This document shows, in pieces, positions 11,926 through 22,900 of a stretch of 64,000 nt of DNA. The notes under the pieces were generated by a model that saw only the letters and a list, made by a program, of their open reading frames with translations, searched no databases and was not told where the DNA came from. Where the stretch lies: positions 4,106,001 to 4,170,000 of the forward strand of contig JAJNNQ010000027.1 in assembly GCA_027886175.1 (NCBI GenBank), in the 5' to 3' direction. Numbering within the stretch: the first letter of the stretch is position 1; each line of letters begins with the position of its first letter. The translations under genes and the position numbers were made by a program. Source of the stretch: Phylloscopus collybita. Taxonomy: Eukaryota; Chordata; Aves; Passeriformes; Phylloscopidae.

Positions 11926-13151
11926 GCAATGTATTGCTTCATCTTTGCCCCCACCCTCTGCCTCCTCAGAAAGAACCCAGCAAAACCCAAACAAACAAAA
12001 AGCCAAGCAAATGAAATCAGGTGAATGGACACACAAAGGGGACAAAACTATCTAGACTGGTGGAATAAATAAACAAAGGGACACAAAATATCAAAAATTA
12101 AATGGATTTTAAACTTTCTTTGCTACCAGAGCTATACAAAGTTAGATCCAACTCAGTCTTACTGGTGGACAAGAAATTCCCCAGTATTACACATAATCTG
12201 GTGCAATTCAGCTGTGAAAGGTAAATGCACACCCTTGCAGTGTATTAATAATTATTAATAAGTTATTAATATTCCAGACATTTAAAAATTATTTTTGCAG
12301 GAGAACAGTGACAAACCAATACTTCTGGCAGGTATTTCACTGTTTTTTTGCAGGAGAGGTTGAGAGCAGTTTTAAAGAGGTAGAAACTGAGGAACAGTTT
12401 CCAACCAACAAATACTTGGCAGGTTTGGAAAGCAAAGCTGTTCCTTCGAATTTCTGGGGAGCACTCAGACTCCCAAACTGCACAGCCTTATCTTTTCATT
12501 GATAAGAATTTGGCTCTTAGAACCAACAAGAGTTAAAACATCCAGGGAGCTTTTATGGGAGTGAATTTTCCTACAGCATCTTGCAGGAAAGCAGCCAGCA
12601 AACACACTTTATATCCACTGCAGTCCCATGGAAGTTGCTGGCTGTTCTTGTGCATAAACTGGAGAATGTGATATCTTTACAGAATTAGGGCCTTGGTTTG
12701 CACATCATCTTCCCAAATGCCAGTGGGAATCATGCAGTCCTTGACAGGGTGATGACTGAATAATTTCTACTCTACTTATTGCTTAGGCAACACATTTCAA
12801 AAGATAACCTTATTGGACAACCTGACAACATATTTTTATCATAAAATGCAAAACCAAGTTTAGGTGAAACTTTGATTCATTTTTAGCCAAAACCTGCAGC
12901 AGTCTTTTAGCTTTCCAGCAAGAGTTATTTTGACCAAAAGAATCTCCTCCCTCCTCAAAATGCGTAACAGGAAATTATTTTGATTCCACATCTTTAAATC
13001 ATAGTATTAATTCACGATTTGCAAAGTGTATTTCCTTGTGACTTCTACATTATTTAGATTTTAAGTCATCATTTAGGAAACCCACATTTCATTTGATCTT
13101 TTTTCGCATTGGGTTTAGATTGAAAATCCAATTATTTTGCCAAGTAACTAA
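11926..13151. other. Unique DNA, no gene seen
   Basis: No supported gene or element. It contains an ATTAATA-rich patch near 12243-12275 and several A-rich runs. It ends at the CR1 tail at 13152. Confidence 0.6.
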
Positions 13152-13223
13152 ATCATAAAATGGTTTGGAAGGGACTTCAGAGATCATCCAGTTCCAACTC
13201 GCCTAGCATGGGCAGGGAAACAG
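13152..13223 (-). mobile_element. CR1 LINE fragment, 3' end only
   Basis: About 72 bp whose complement matches the conserved 3' end of avian CR1: a CCCTGCCCATG-like motif, GTTCCAAC-type wording, GGATGATCTCTGAAGTCCCTTCC-like region and a terminal TTTTATGATTT in place of the usual ATTCTATGAT repeats. Everything 5' of this is missing, which is normal for 5'-truncated CR1 copies. It cannot encode protein. Recognised from memory of the CR1 consensus, not by alignment. Confidence 0.85.
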
Positions 13224-13714
13224 AATTTCTACAAAAAGTGCAAGCAAAAATGTGTAATTTTATTGGAAAGAAAAGATAAAAAGGGAATGAAGATAACTGA
13301 CCAGCAGAAAAGTAATCAAAAATCGAAACAGCTGCATGTTTTGCAAAGATCGTCACATGACAAAACATCTATGAAAACACCCAGCAGGATGAACAGATAA
13401 ACTTTAAAAAACAGCAGTGGCAGTGTAAATGATACCCTTGACCTTAACTCTGGAGTTACAAGACTAACTATTCTTTGACCATCCATTTTCCAGTCAAGCT
13501 TGACAACTTGGAGATAAAATTTGGTATCAAATGTACTGGTAAAACCCCTCAGAATTCACCAATAATTGCACCTGACACCAGGGGCATTGGGTGACCCAAA
13601 CACCCATCCACGTTCTTCATGTAACACATCTCACTGTCACCAAAGTGGCTTTTGCTTAGGATCTGCTTCTCCATAAAAAAAACAGATGGAGCTAATCCCA
13701 GCTGGACAAAGGAT

Positions 13715-13752
13715 GGGCTTTGAACAGTTCAAAGAAAGGGCTTTGAACAGTT
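13715..13752. repeat. Two 15 bp direct repeats, period 23
   Basis: GGGCTTTGAACAGTT occurs at 13715-13729 and 13738-13752. The first copy continues into a small inverted repeat (CTTTGAA, loop CAG, TTCAAAG), so the spacer may fold on it. Confidence 0.85.
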
Positions 13753-14139
13753 TGCAGTTGCAATGAAGATGTTGATGGAACAATACATATAACAGCCAAA
13801 GAGTGCTCCTGGATTTCTCAGCTGGGTTTGAATTCCTTACATCCATCCCCAATCAGTAACTGGTACAGTCTTCTTTGAGCCAGGAGCTGATATCTGATCC
13901 AGTCTGCTGGATCACACAGCTCTGTGTGCACACCTTGGAACAGCTGTGCCAAGAGAAAGCATATTTAATTCTCCCTTTCCTGGGGGGCCATCCTCAGGAA
14001 GGGTGATGCCTTCCCCAGGCAGAAGTTCTCCCCACTGTTTAATGAGGAGATCTTACCCCATGTGCTGTGAGATCTGTCACTGCCAGCAGTGCAGGGGAAG
14101 TGGTGATGAAACCACCTGTCCTTGAGAAACACAAAGCTC

Positions 14140-14159
14140 CCAGGTTTACCAAAACCTGG
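14140..14159. repeat. Perfect 8 bp hairpin
   Basis: CCAGGTTT, loop ACCA, AAACCTGG. A short isolated inverted repeat with no T-run or gene next to it. Confidence 0.8.
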
Positions 14160-14306
14160 AGGTAAAAGCTAATGCAGCATTTTCCCAACACAAACATACT
14201 GTTTTATTTATTTTCGTTTGATTTACACAAACACAGCAAATCCACTGAAATATAAATGGCTTCCAACTATATATCTGCAGTTCATGTTTATACCCACTTT
14301 TCTGGA

Positions 14307-14323
14307 TTTTTTTTTTTTTTTTT
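14307..14323. repeat. Poly-T tract (17 T)
   Basis: Uninterrupted run of 17 T with no recognised retroposon attached. Confidence 0.9.
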
Positions 14324-15456
14324 GACAGTTTTAGCTCACTGCTACTCCACTCACTGGTCAAAAACTGGTGAAGCAAAACACTAAATCAGAGCCAAAACTT
14401 TCATTTAAAATTCCATGTTGAGCCCGCTTTAAAAGAGCATGTTTCATCATTCAGGGCATGGAAGATAACAAAGTCCATTCACCTATTCCCCTTCCCATCC
14501 CTTGAGTTATCTTTAGCAGCCTGTGAGTCAGAAGTGTAACTGCAGCTCCTGCTGACGTACCCAGATGAGCTTTCAGCAGGCTTTGATGTGCCCAGCAGCA
14601 CGTTTGGACAGCAATTCCTCATGTCTAGGAAGGAAAGTGTTAAATCTGAAATTCTCTTGACATAAAAGGGATATTGAGATGAAAGAATAATCAATCTTTC
14701 ATAAATAATATACATGGGTGGATACATTATATATTCAAAGCTACAGTCAAATGGTTGGGGAGAATGATAATTTATTCTGTTGAATTTCTTCGGAATGAAT
14801 CCTGGAACAGATCAAACAAAAAAGTTATAAAATAGGAATTACAGGTAATGAAGGGCTCCTTGTTGCACAGGCGATCTTCTAGCTCTTATACATAATTAAA
14901 ATATATGAGGTCAGGGATGAGCTTAAAGGTGATTATGTCAGGAATCATTTTGTTATTCTTTTATTAAACAATACTAGACCTATATTTATTTTACCAAGAC
15001 ATATATATACAATATGAAATGACTGGGATTGAAATGCATATTTTAAATTAACGTGTTTTGATTAAACAGAGAAGTAGCAGAAAACTTCAATATTTGTACC
15101 TCATATCTGCATCAGGCTTGCTCTAGATATCTAAATTATTTGCTTTGTTGCCAATTCATTCCAGGAAGCAACATTTCCAAGAGGGATCTTTTGGAGATAC
15201 TATCAAGTTTCTCTTTTTAACAAAGTTTATAGCCATTGTGTGCTGGAATACTGAGAACCTGGTGAAGCAATGGCTGCTTGGCTGAATAACTCTCATTAGT
15301 TACTGAATAATTCTCTTCCAACATCTACTTTGCATAATTTTGCCATGGATATTTTTATTATTTGACTCCCTGTTTCTAATACTTTATGCAGGATAACAAT
15401 GGTGTGATCCATGTCTGTAGCACAAACACTACATAAACCAACACACACATCTCTAA

Positions 15457-15600
15457 CATTATATATCATATGGAATATGCAATATATAATATGTAATATA
15501 TACTATACTGTATACAAAATACAACATATATAGTAATAAGATTATATATATTATTAAATTATTATTAAAGTAATAATATATAATAATATATCATATATGG
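15457..15600. repeat. Extreme AT-rich low-complexity patch
   Basis: About 145 bp built almost only of A and T in short ATATA, AATAT and TATTATTAA units, with many overlapping self-complementary stretches. Likely easily melted DNA, or an old degraded AT microsatellite. Confidence 0.85.
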
Positions 15601-15867
15601 TTGGAGCTACAAGCAGGCTCAAGGGATGGTGAATAATTGTGTGTTACTCAGACAAAAGGAAGGTGTGGGTTTATAATTGTTTTTAGGACACCTGTTCTGC
15701 TCCTTTAGTTACAATTAATAAACAGCTGAGAAGTTTTGAAATCTGACTGAAGTTTTGAAACCTGACAGAGACAAGCAGCTGCTGGCAGCATAAACCTAAT
15801 TGTCATGTGACAGCAAAAGACCCAAAAATGAAGGGAATACTGGAAGAAACTTCTTTTAAAAATCTAC
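15601..15867. other. Unique DNA, no gene seen
   Basis: No gene. Contains the 19 bp tandem duplication at 15730-15767. Confidence 0.6.
15730..15767. repeat. Tandem duplication of 19 bp, two copies
   Basis: GAAGTTTTGAAATCTGACT is followed directly by a copy with two mismatches (GAAGTTTTGAAACCTGACA). A recent local slippage duplication. Confidence 0.85.
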
Positions 15868-15892
15868 TTTTTTTTTTTTTTTTTTTTTTTTT
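15868..15892. repeat. Poly-T tract (25 T)
   Basis: Uninterrupted 25 T, the longest A/T homopolymer in the window. No LINE or pseudogene sequence adjoins it. Confidence 0.9.
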
Positions 15893-18800
15893 GTCAAAAC
15901 AGAAAAAAAAGTCTTGAAAAAAGTAGGATCTATGAAAGACAGTAGGAATGCAGCTAGGGAGGGTGGATGATAGGAGGGACAAAAGAGACAGGGGGAACCT
16001 GAGTTCACATCCTCTCATGAGCAGCAACTGTCAGGGAAGAGCAGTGATTACTGTGCCCCAGTTCTGCAGACAGAGGCAGAAAGGCTGACAATCCTTATCT
16101 GGTGGCAGATGTTCAATGGCTTTTGAGAGAACAGAACTGTGATGATTTGTCCCATTCAATTTTGAAGAGAAAACAAAAGGAAGAAAAAAGTTTCTAATAT
16201 GCCTCCTCTTATGCTTTCAACCTAGATTATAGTCTCTTCAAAGGCTGGTGCACACTCAGCTTCCCAAATAGTTTTAAAGGAAATATATAAACTGAATTTT
16301 TAAGATTTTTTCTGCTTCAGTGTGACAGACTGTCAGAAAATTAAAGTAACAAATTCAAGAAGGGTTTAGTCTTTGTTTTCTGGTTCTTTTCTTCTTGGCA
16401 TTCACTCAGAAAAGCATAAACAATTCTCTTTGTACTGGCCACATAAGGATTTTTTTTTTTTTCTGGGGGAGAAGAAAAAACAACATCCAGGGAGAAAAGG
16501 AGCTCTTGGATCCTTCTCCAGCATGAAAAAAAATTGATTTGAGAAAGAGAATCTGTGAGATAGTAGCCACCTTTCCAAGTTTAATTGAATTAAATTTCAG
16601 CTACAAAAAATTTATTCTCAAATGCAAATTCAGAGAAGGACCTGTCTGCATTTCAGATCTGGGTCGTATTCTTTTGAGTCACCTGTTTCAATGTGAACAA
16701 AGAGAAGCAAAGGGAACACAGGTGACTGCACCTTTGGAGGCTTTAAATTATTCCTGAAGTTTGGGTGCTTCTGGAGTTCTGACAGGAAAGTATTGACAGC
16801 ATCCCTTCACTGAAACAGCCCAGGAGCAGAGGAATGGAGGGGTGTATTGGCTGAGAGCAAATGCTACCACTGATTCCTAACTACAACAGTGTTATGGAAA
16901 ATAGATTCTACAAGATTCAACTGCCTTTAATATAAAAGTTACAAGAAAATTGCAAGGTTTTAATGGTGTGTTCAAAGATTTGAAGAATCTATATTTTCCC
17001 CCTTTTTAATAGAGAAAAAAACTTGCAGATTATCCAATTAAAATGGGAAAATTAATTTACTGTTAATGGGCAAAATAGTTTCATTTACTTCATGGTTGAA
17101 AGTTAACAAAGTAAGAAAATTCTTACTTGACATAGAACTGGTTATATATCACATTTGAATTCTGATAAGCCACATTTATATGGCAACAAGTTCCATTTTA
17201 ATGTTCCCTCATGCCCTACCTAAGAAGCCAGATTTAATGTATAACAATTTGCCCAATAGTAAATAAAAATTTATCCCAAAATATTTTCTACTACTTCTAC
17301 TTTGATTACATTCACGGATCTACATTCCAAGCAAGACAACCAATACAAGAATTCAAAGTGATTTTCAGCTTTCTTCTGCACACCTGTATTTAAGAACTGT
17401 GGCTGATCTTCACTACAAATTCTTAATATCATTTTTGTAATTAAGAAGATAATAGGGAAAGATGTGATCTGAAAATTTATCAGAATTCTGGGTCTGATCG
17501 TGGCCCTCATTGACATGTCCATTAATGTGACCACTCACTCTTAATAAATTATTTCACAGAACAAATTAAGAACTGAAGAGAACATTGCATATTTCATGAG
17601 GTAAATAACTACATCAATAAAACTTCATCTAAAACCCCAGGGATCCCACAGTCTCCCTTAGAGTGGCAGTACCCCAGTAACTGCAATTTCAGCCCATGTT
17701 TGGATACACAGCCCATGAAACATCAGAGTTGCAGGCACAAACCCCAAATGCCACCGTGTCAGAGAAGCAGCAACACAGAATGAAGAGAACAACCTCAGAA
17801 AGTGTAGTCCTGACATAGCCTTTAAGTAGAAATGTTTCCAAAGATTTTCATGAGCTGCTCTTTAAAGGTCACATTACATTGCTGCTGTTTATTTCCTCAT
17901 CAGTTAATCAGCTGCTGTTTCCTTTTTGTAAGGTCGCCAAACCCTAGTAATTGAGTTTTGGACTTCTTATAAGACGTTCTGAGCCTGAGCAGAGTATGAG
18001 TGTTTCTTTTCCAGATCACAGATGACTAAAAAGTAGAGGTAGCCACTATGTTAACGAAATTCTACTTATCTGGGCTCTCATCCTGAAAAATCCATAAACA
18101 AATCTGTAATTCACGTATTCGAGTAAAATTGTGCTTGGCACCACACATTCAAACCCTCAGTACTAGAAATAAACACAAGAACTCACAGGGAAGATGTCTG
18201 GGAGACGATTCCTAGATGCCTCTGTGGCTCAGAAGAAAGGATCTATCTCTGAATGAAAGAAACAGGTGTTGATAAAAGCGAAGACTTTTGTGTTTTGGTG
18301 CTTTTCAGGCACGTTTTTGCAAAGGATCAAAATCCCCAAATCCAGCAGGTTTGACACCCTTTACATCCTTGTATAACTATGGTCCCTCTGAGTCACTTAT
18401 AAATCTGTGTTTCCAGCTTCTTTCTCAACCAAACCTCACTAGTCCCAAGTTGGAGACTGAACAGAAAAAAACTGAAACCTGCAGCACCTGACAGAGCACC
18501 AGGGAAAACATCCCCAGACGTGGTCCTGCCTCTGCCACCACTCCAAGAATTCTGATCCTTTTTTTTTTTTTATTTCTAGTAACTGAGAAGAATACCACAA
18601 AATGCAGAAATTCGTGATCTCTCATTTTAAAATAGCACTTGGAGAACTAAAAAAAAAAGGCAATTAAAGGTAAATTTGTCCATCATTTACCATAAATTCA
18701 TTTAGGTCTGAAAAATCCAAGTCTCCTCATGCTGCTCTGATTTTTCTTGCACAACACTCACTTTATTTTGACAGGTTCTGTCTTTCAGGCTAATGACTAC

Positions 18801-19479
18801 TGGCATCAAACCCATTTAGTTTTCCTTAATTCACTTCTGAATTGATTCTTTTACATTTTATTTCTTACTTTCCCCCCACTTTTATATTCTGCCTTGATTT
18901 TGATAAAATTTTAGCTCACTAGAGATTTTTTTCTGTGAAATTTTCCATGTTCAAAATAGGCTTCAGAAGCGGGAAAAGGTATTTTAGACTATTCTTGCTG
19001 CCCGTTACTACCTGGTTTAATTCTTCTGACTTCTGAATTTTTTTGAATGGTGCTGATTCAGAGTTCTCAGTGAGAAACACATTTGACCACTGGATTCTGA
19101 GAGAACACAATGCCAGTGTGGCATAATGATGCAGCATCACATCTACTTTATTTATGACTGCCTCAATTTATTCCCCTTTTCCTTCTGAGGCTCTAATCTA
19201 AAGGTGTCATAAAACCTCCTTAAATTTATAAAACCTCCTTTTTTTCACCTCCTTAAACCCACCAAAGTATTGAACAGAGCTCGAGAGTTGTCCAATCCGC
19301 TGCCCTTTACAAACTCTGTTCTACCGTTGGGCTTGGTTTACATTTTATTAAGTTTCCCCCAAGATAATTCACACACACACAAGCACACTTAGGGACATAA
19401 AACAGTGTTTAAAAGTAGCATTTACAGAATTTTATAGCAATTCATAGCAGGCTAATGAATTCAGCCGTCTTTGGGCAGG
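15893..19479. other. Unique AT-rich DNA, no gene seen
   Basis: No supported gene or mobile element. Short T runs occur near 16450 and 18559. A small group of CpGs lies at 17930-17985. A direct repeat of ATAAAACCTCCTT lies at 19209 and 19228. Open frames stay below 90 codons. Confidence 0.6.
19209..19240. repeat. Direct repeat ATAAAACCTCCTT, two copies
   Basis: Copies at 19209-19221 and 19228-19240. A partial third (CCTCCTTAAA) follows near 19248. Confidence 0.8.
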
Positions 19480-19930
19480 AAGCACTGCCAGCCACAAAGT
19501 TTTTATGTGACTATCTTTGCTGCCTCAAGATAACTAGAAGGCATTTTTTTAGCTAAATGATTCTGTGGTGCTCTCATTGATGATGTATAACTCCATTTAC
19601 AGTTGTAATCTGGGTAACAAAATGAATAATCCATCATTGTACTATGAATAGTAAATTAACCCAGATAAAAGTGTTGAACATCCAATCAGAATCATTAAGT
19701 AAGCAGAAGACTAAGATTGGTGAGGACACATTGGAAGCAATTATAACTAATGAATACATTAACTTCAGCCTTGAGAACAGCACGGCTGATATTCCAGTCC
19801 ATCAAAATAAAATTAGATTGGGGGCGAGCAGACACAATATGGAACAGTCTCTGAAAATAAACAATTACACAGGAATGTAATTATTTTGAAGAGAAAGCTT
19901 CCGAGCAGTGATGTATTTTACATCACAGAA
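19480..19930. other. Candidate conserved non-coding segment, homeodomain-site-rich
   Basis: Repeat-free stretch with balanced composition and several homeodomain-type cores (TAATGA, TTAACC, TAATTA-like), together with CCAATCA and GATTGG. Such texture is common in developmental enhancers. A 78-codon frame at 19644 is not recognisable. Function is inferred only from texture. Confidence 0.22.
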
Positions 19931-22900
19931 GACCTGCTGCATCTGCTGAAGGTGGTGCTGTGGAAATAACAGAATAAAGGCTTGTACTTAAAAAGGTGCT
20001 GCAACAAAAGCACATCAGAATCACCAGGAGTGGGGGAGAAGCAAAGACAAAATAAGTTAAAAAAGTTTTTTGGATATAACCCCAAAATCTTTGATTAGCT
20101 ACTGTGGAGATCATGGGCTATGCATTATGCAAATGACATCAGCTAACCTGCAAAGTAGTAATATAATAACACACTGATTGGAAACTCTTGGCAGAGTCAA
20201 ACTGGCTGCCAAACCCCAATGTATTTAAATGCTTTTTCCTGTACACCTAATACATTGTGCAAGTCATTGTATTAGGAACAGAAAATGCTCTTGCACAAAC
20301 CTCTTGAGCGTGTGCAACTGCTTTGGTGTCCTACAAACAGTGCTGCTGGAGATACCTGCACTGATCTGTTCACTGAGCCTTCCACTACACTCTCAAGTCC
20401 AGTGTAACTACTTTTTTTCCCATGAGGAAAAAAAATCATCTTTGAGATTGCACATGCAGCTCTTCTACTTACTCCAGGCTGTGAAATCTCTGCAGACCCA
20501 GTGGGTAACACTGTTTTGCACCCATGACACTCCAATACTCATGGCAGCCCTTAAACAAGCTCCAAATCTGATTCAACCCTTGTGCCACAATTCCCTGGCA
20601 GACCCCTCTGCTGACTGCAGCTTTCAGGCTGGATAGGGTGGAACCAATTCCCCAAGCATTGCATGAAATCATCCCTCCATCCAAGGAATCCAATTCATTC
20701 CCTGATCCCCCCACACAAGTGCAGGCAACAGTTGATTTACACAAAAATCACTGCTCTAGGTTTTAAAGTAATTTTATAATAATATTAATTTTCCCAGCAT
20801 TTAAGAAATGAGATGGTGTTTACTTGTTTATTGTTTTAGACACTCTAAGACACCTCAAAGATGGAACAAACTCAGGGCAAGAAATAAAGCCTAAACTTCC
20901 AGGGGAAGAGACACAGGTTGTATCTTCATACCTACAGTAACTTAGCTATGAATTAATTCAGCTTCCTTTTTAAATCCTTTACAGTTGTGGCAGGTGCTGA
21001 GTATTAGACTTTAAGGCACTCACAGGGAATTCTGGAGTCTTATTTACATCACAAAATGACATTTCCAGCAGGTTGGATGTGCTCTCAGTGACCACTTCAG
21101 CAAGGCTGGACTGAAGCTGCTGATGTTGTGTCACCTGTTAGGGCAGCTCACTCCCAGTCTCCAGTTCCTTCAGAATCAAAGAAACCTACTCACAATCAGA
21201 TTCTGGGTGATTCCAACCAGATTTTGACAAGTTTATAATTTGGCAGGCCTCAGACATCAATCTACCCCTGCAAGCAGATCTGAAAATCTAGCCCATACCT
21301 AGGGCCTAAATAAAGTGGGAATTTCAGAAATGTTTGGTGTCTGATGCCTTCCACATCATTATGAATGACCATAAACTATTAACTCTTTAGTTGCAGAATG
21401 CTGCACAATACAGCAGTATTCCATCTTTTCAAGGTGTGTTTTTCCTGAATTCCAACTGAGTTTTACATCAGATCCAAGCTGGAATTACCTTAATTAAGCA
21501 TGACAGTGAAAGATCAATTTTACTTAGGTGAAATAACTTGACAACATCTTTCTTGTAACTGGTTACCTGTCAGTATTTAATGGGCTGGTAATTACTCATT
21601 TCATCTTAAGGCAAACACTACTAATAAAGTTTTAAAAACATTGCTCTTGCAGAGCTATTTTTTTCATTGTGGGCCTAATACACAAGCAATTATGTCATAA
21701 AACTGGAAAAAACTCTCAACTTGATACATTAGCTTATTCTGGGTTTGACAATATGATTAAAATTGTTCTGAACCTTTCTCCCCAAACAATTCACTCTGAA
21801 CCAAAAGTGCTGAGCATTGCTATTTATAATCTAAGGTTTCAGTGAACAAAAAAGAATTGTTTATAATATGCGAGGTGGTAAAAGTGTCTGGAATGAGACA
21901 GAGGTAAAAAGCTTTACTGATTTGACAAAGATTGCAATGCAGCTGGAGACTTGCAGGCTTTAGACCTCCTGCAGAAGCAGGGATCAAAATCTCTAGGAAT
22001 TGAATCTCCAAATCTCTTAACACTTGAATCTTCTGACCCTTTATTTTTTTTAAGGGTTTTATTCACCATCTCCCATACCCATAAAGAAAAAAAACCAAAA
22101 ACCCAAACACAATATCTTAGCAGATTTATTCACAAATTAAATTGAGCTGGTTGGTTCAATTGCACATTTGGTTTGTATTTTGCAATTAAAACTGGTCTCA
22201 TCCGGCTACTACACTCTGTAGTTCTGACTTTCAGTTTTAGTGACTACAAAAACCTAGGCTTTATAGTCTTTTCTAACTTCGTGGATATAATAATGAAAAA
22301 AACCCCAGCCTTTTCTGCCACAGCAAACTGGAAAACTGACACAAATCACTTTTTACTTTGTCCCAACAATCCAAATATGAAATACCTTGACTTTAAGATG
22401 AATATTTTAGTTTGTACAAGTGTCAAAAATTTCTTAACTACAGATCTGGTACGAAGGTCATGGAGAGGGAATGAACACAAGACACTAAGCTGTCATGTTT
22501 ACAGCTACTTTCTGTTCATTACCGTGCTTTAAATAAACAACCCATTGGTGATTTTTCTTATTCTTAGCTAGCACAGATCTCTTCTTTAAAGCCTAGTCTA
22601 TGCATATTTTCACTCTTTTTGGATAATAAGTCTTTTCCTCCTCTCGTTATTGATTAATAACTTCAGATTTGCTGGTTTTAGAAGGCTATTCTTAGTATTT
22701 TTAGCTTTCCTAAAGTTTGATGAATTCAGAGTCTGATGAACTCAGCGACAGACCCACTAAAGTCCAGCTGCTTGGGCTTTTTCTTTTCAAATGTCTTTCC
22801 CATCCAAGGGAAAAAAAAATGAAATGCATTTTATAGCAGAGATCATATCAAATTAAGAAATGCACATTATCCCAGGAAAGGGTAAGAAAGCTCAACACTG

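Larger units (their letters stand above)
13224..15456. other. Unique DNA with short repeats, no gene seen
   Basis: No supported gene. Notable small structures are a 15 bp direct repeat at 13715-13752, an 8 bp perfect hairpin at 14140-14159 and a T17 run at 14307, all listed separately. Positions 14470-14650 are of ordinary complexity and not recognisable. Confidence 0.55.

Noticed and set aside
20229..20636. 135-codon plus-strand frame with a cysteine-rich start
   Set aside because: Two minus-strand frames of 87 and 91 codons overlap it. No family resemblance and no exon context.
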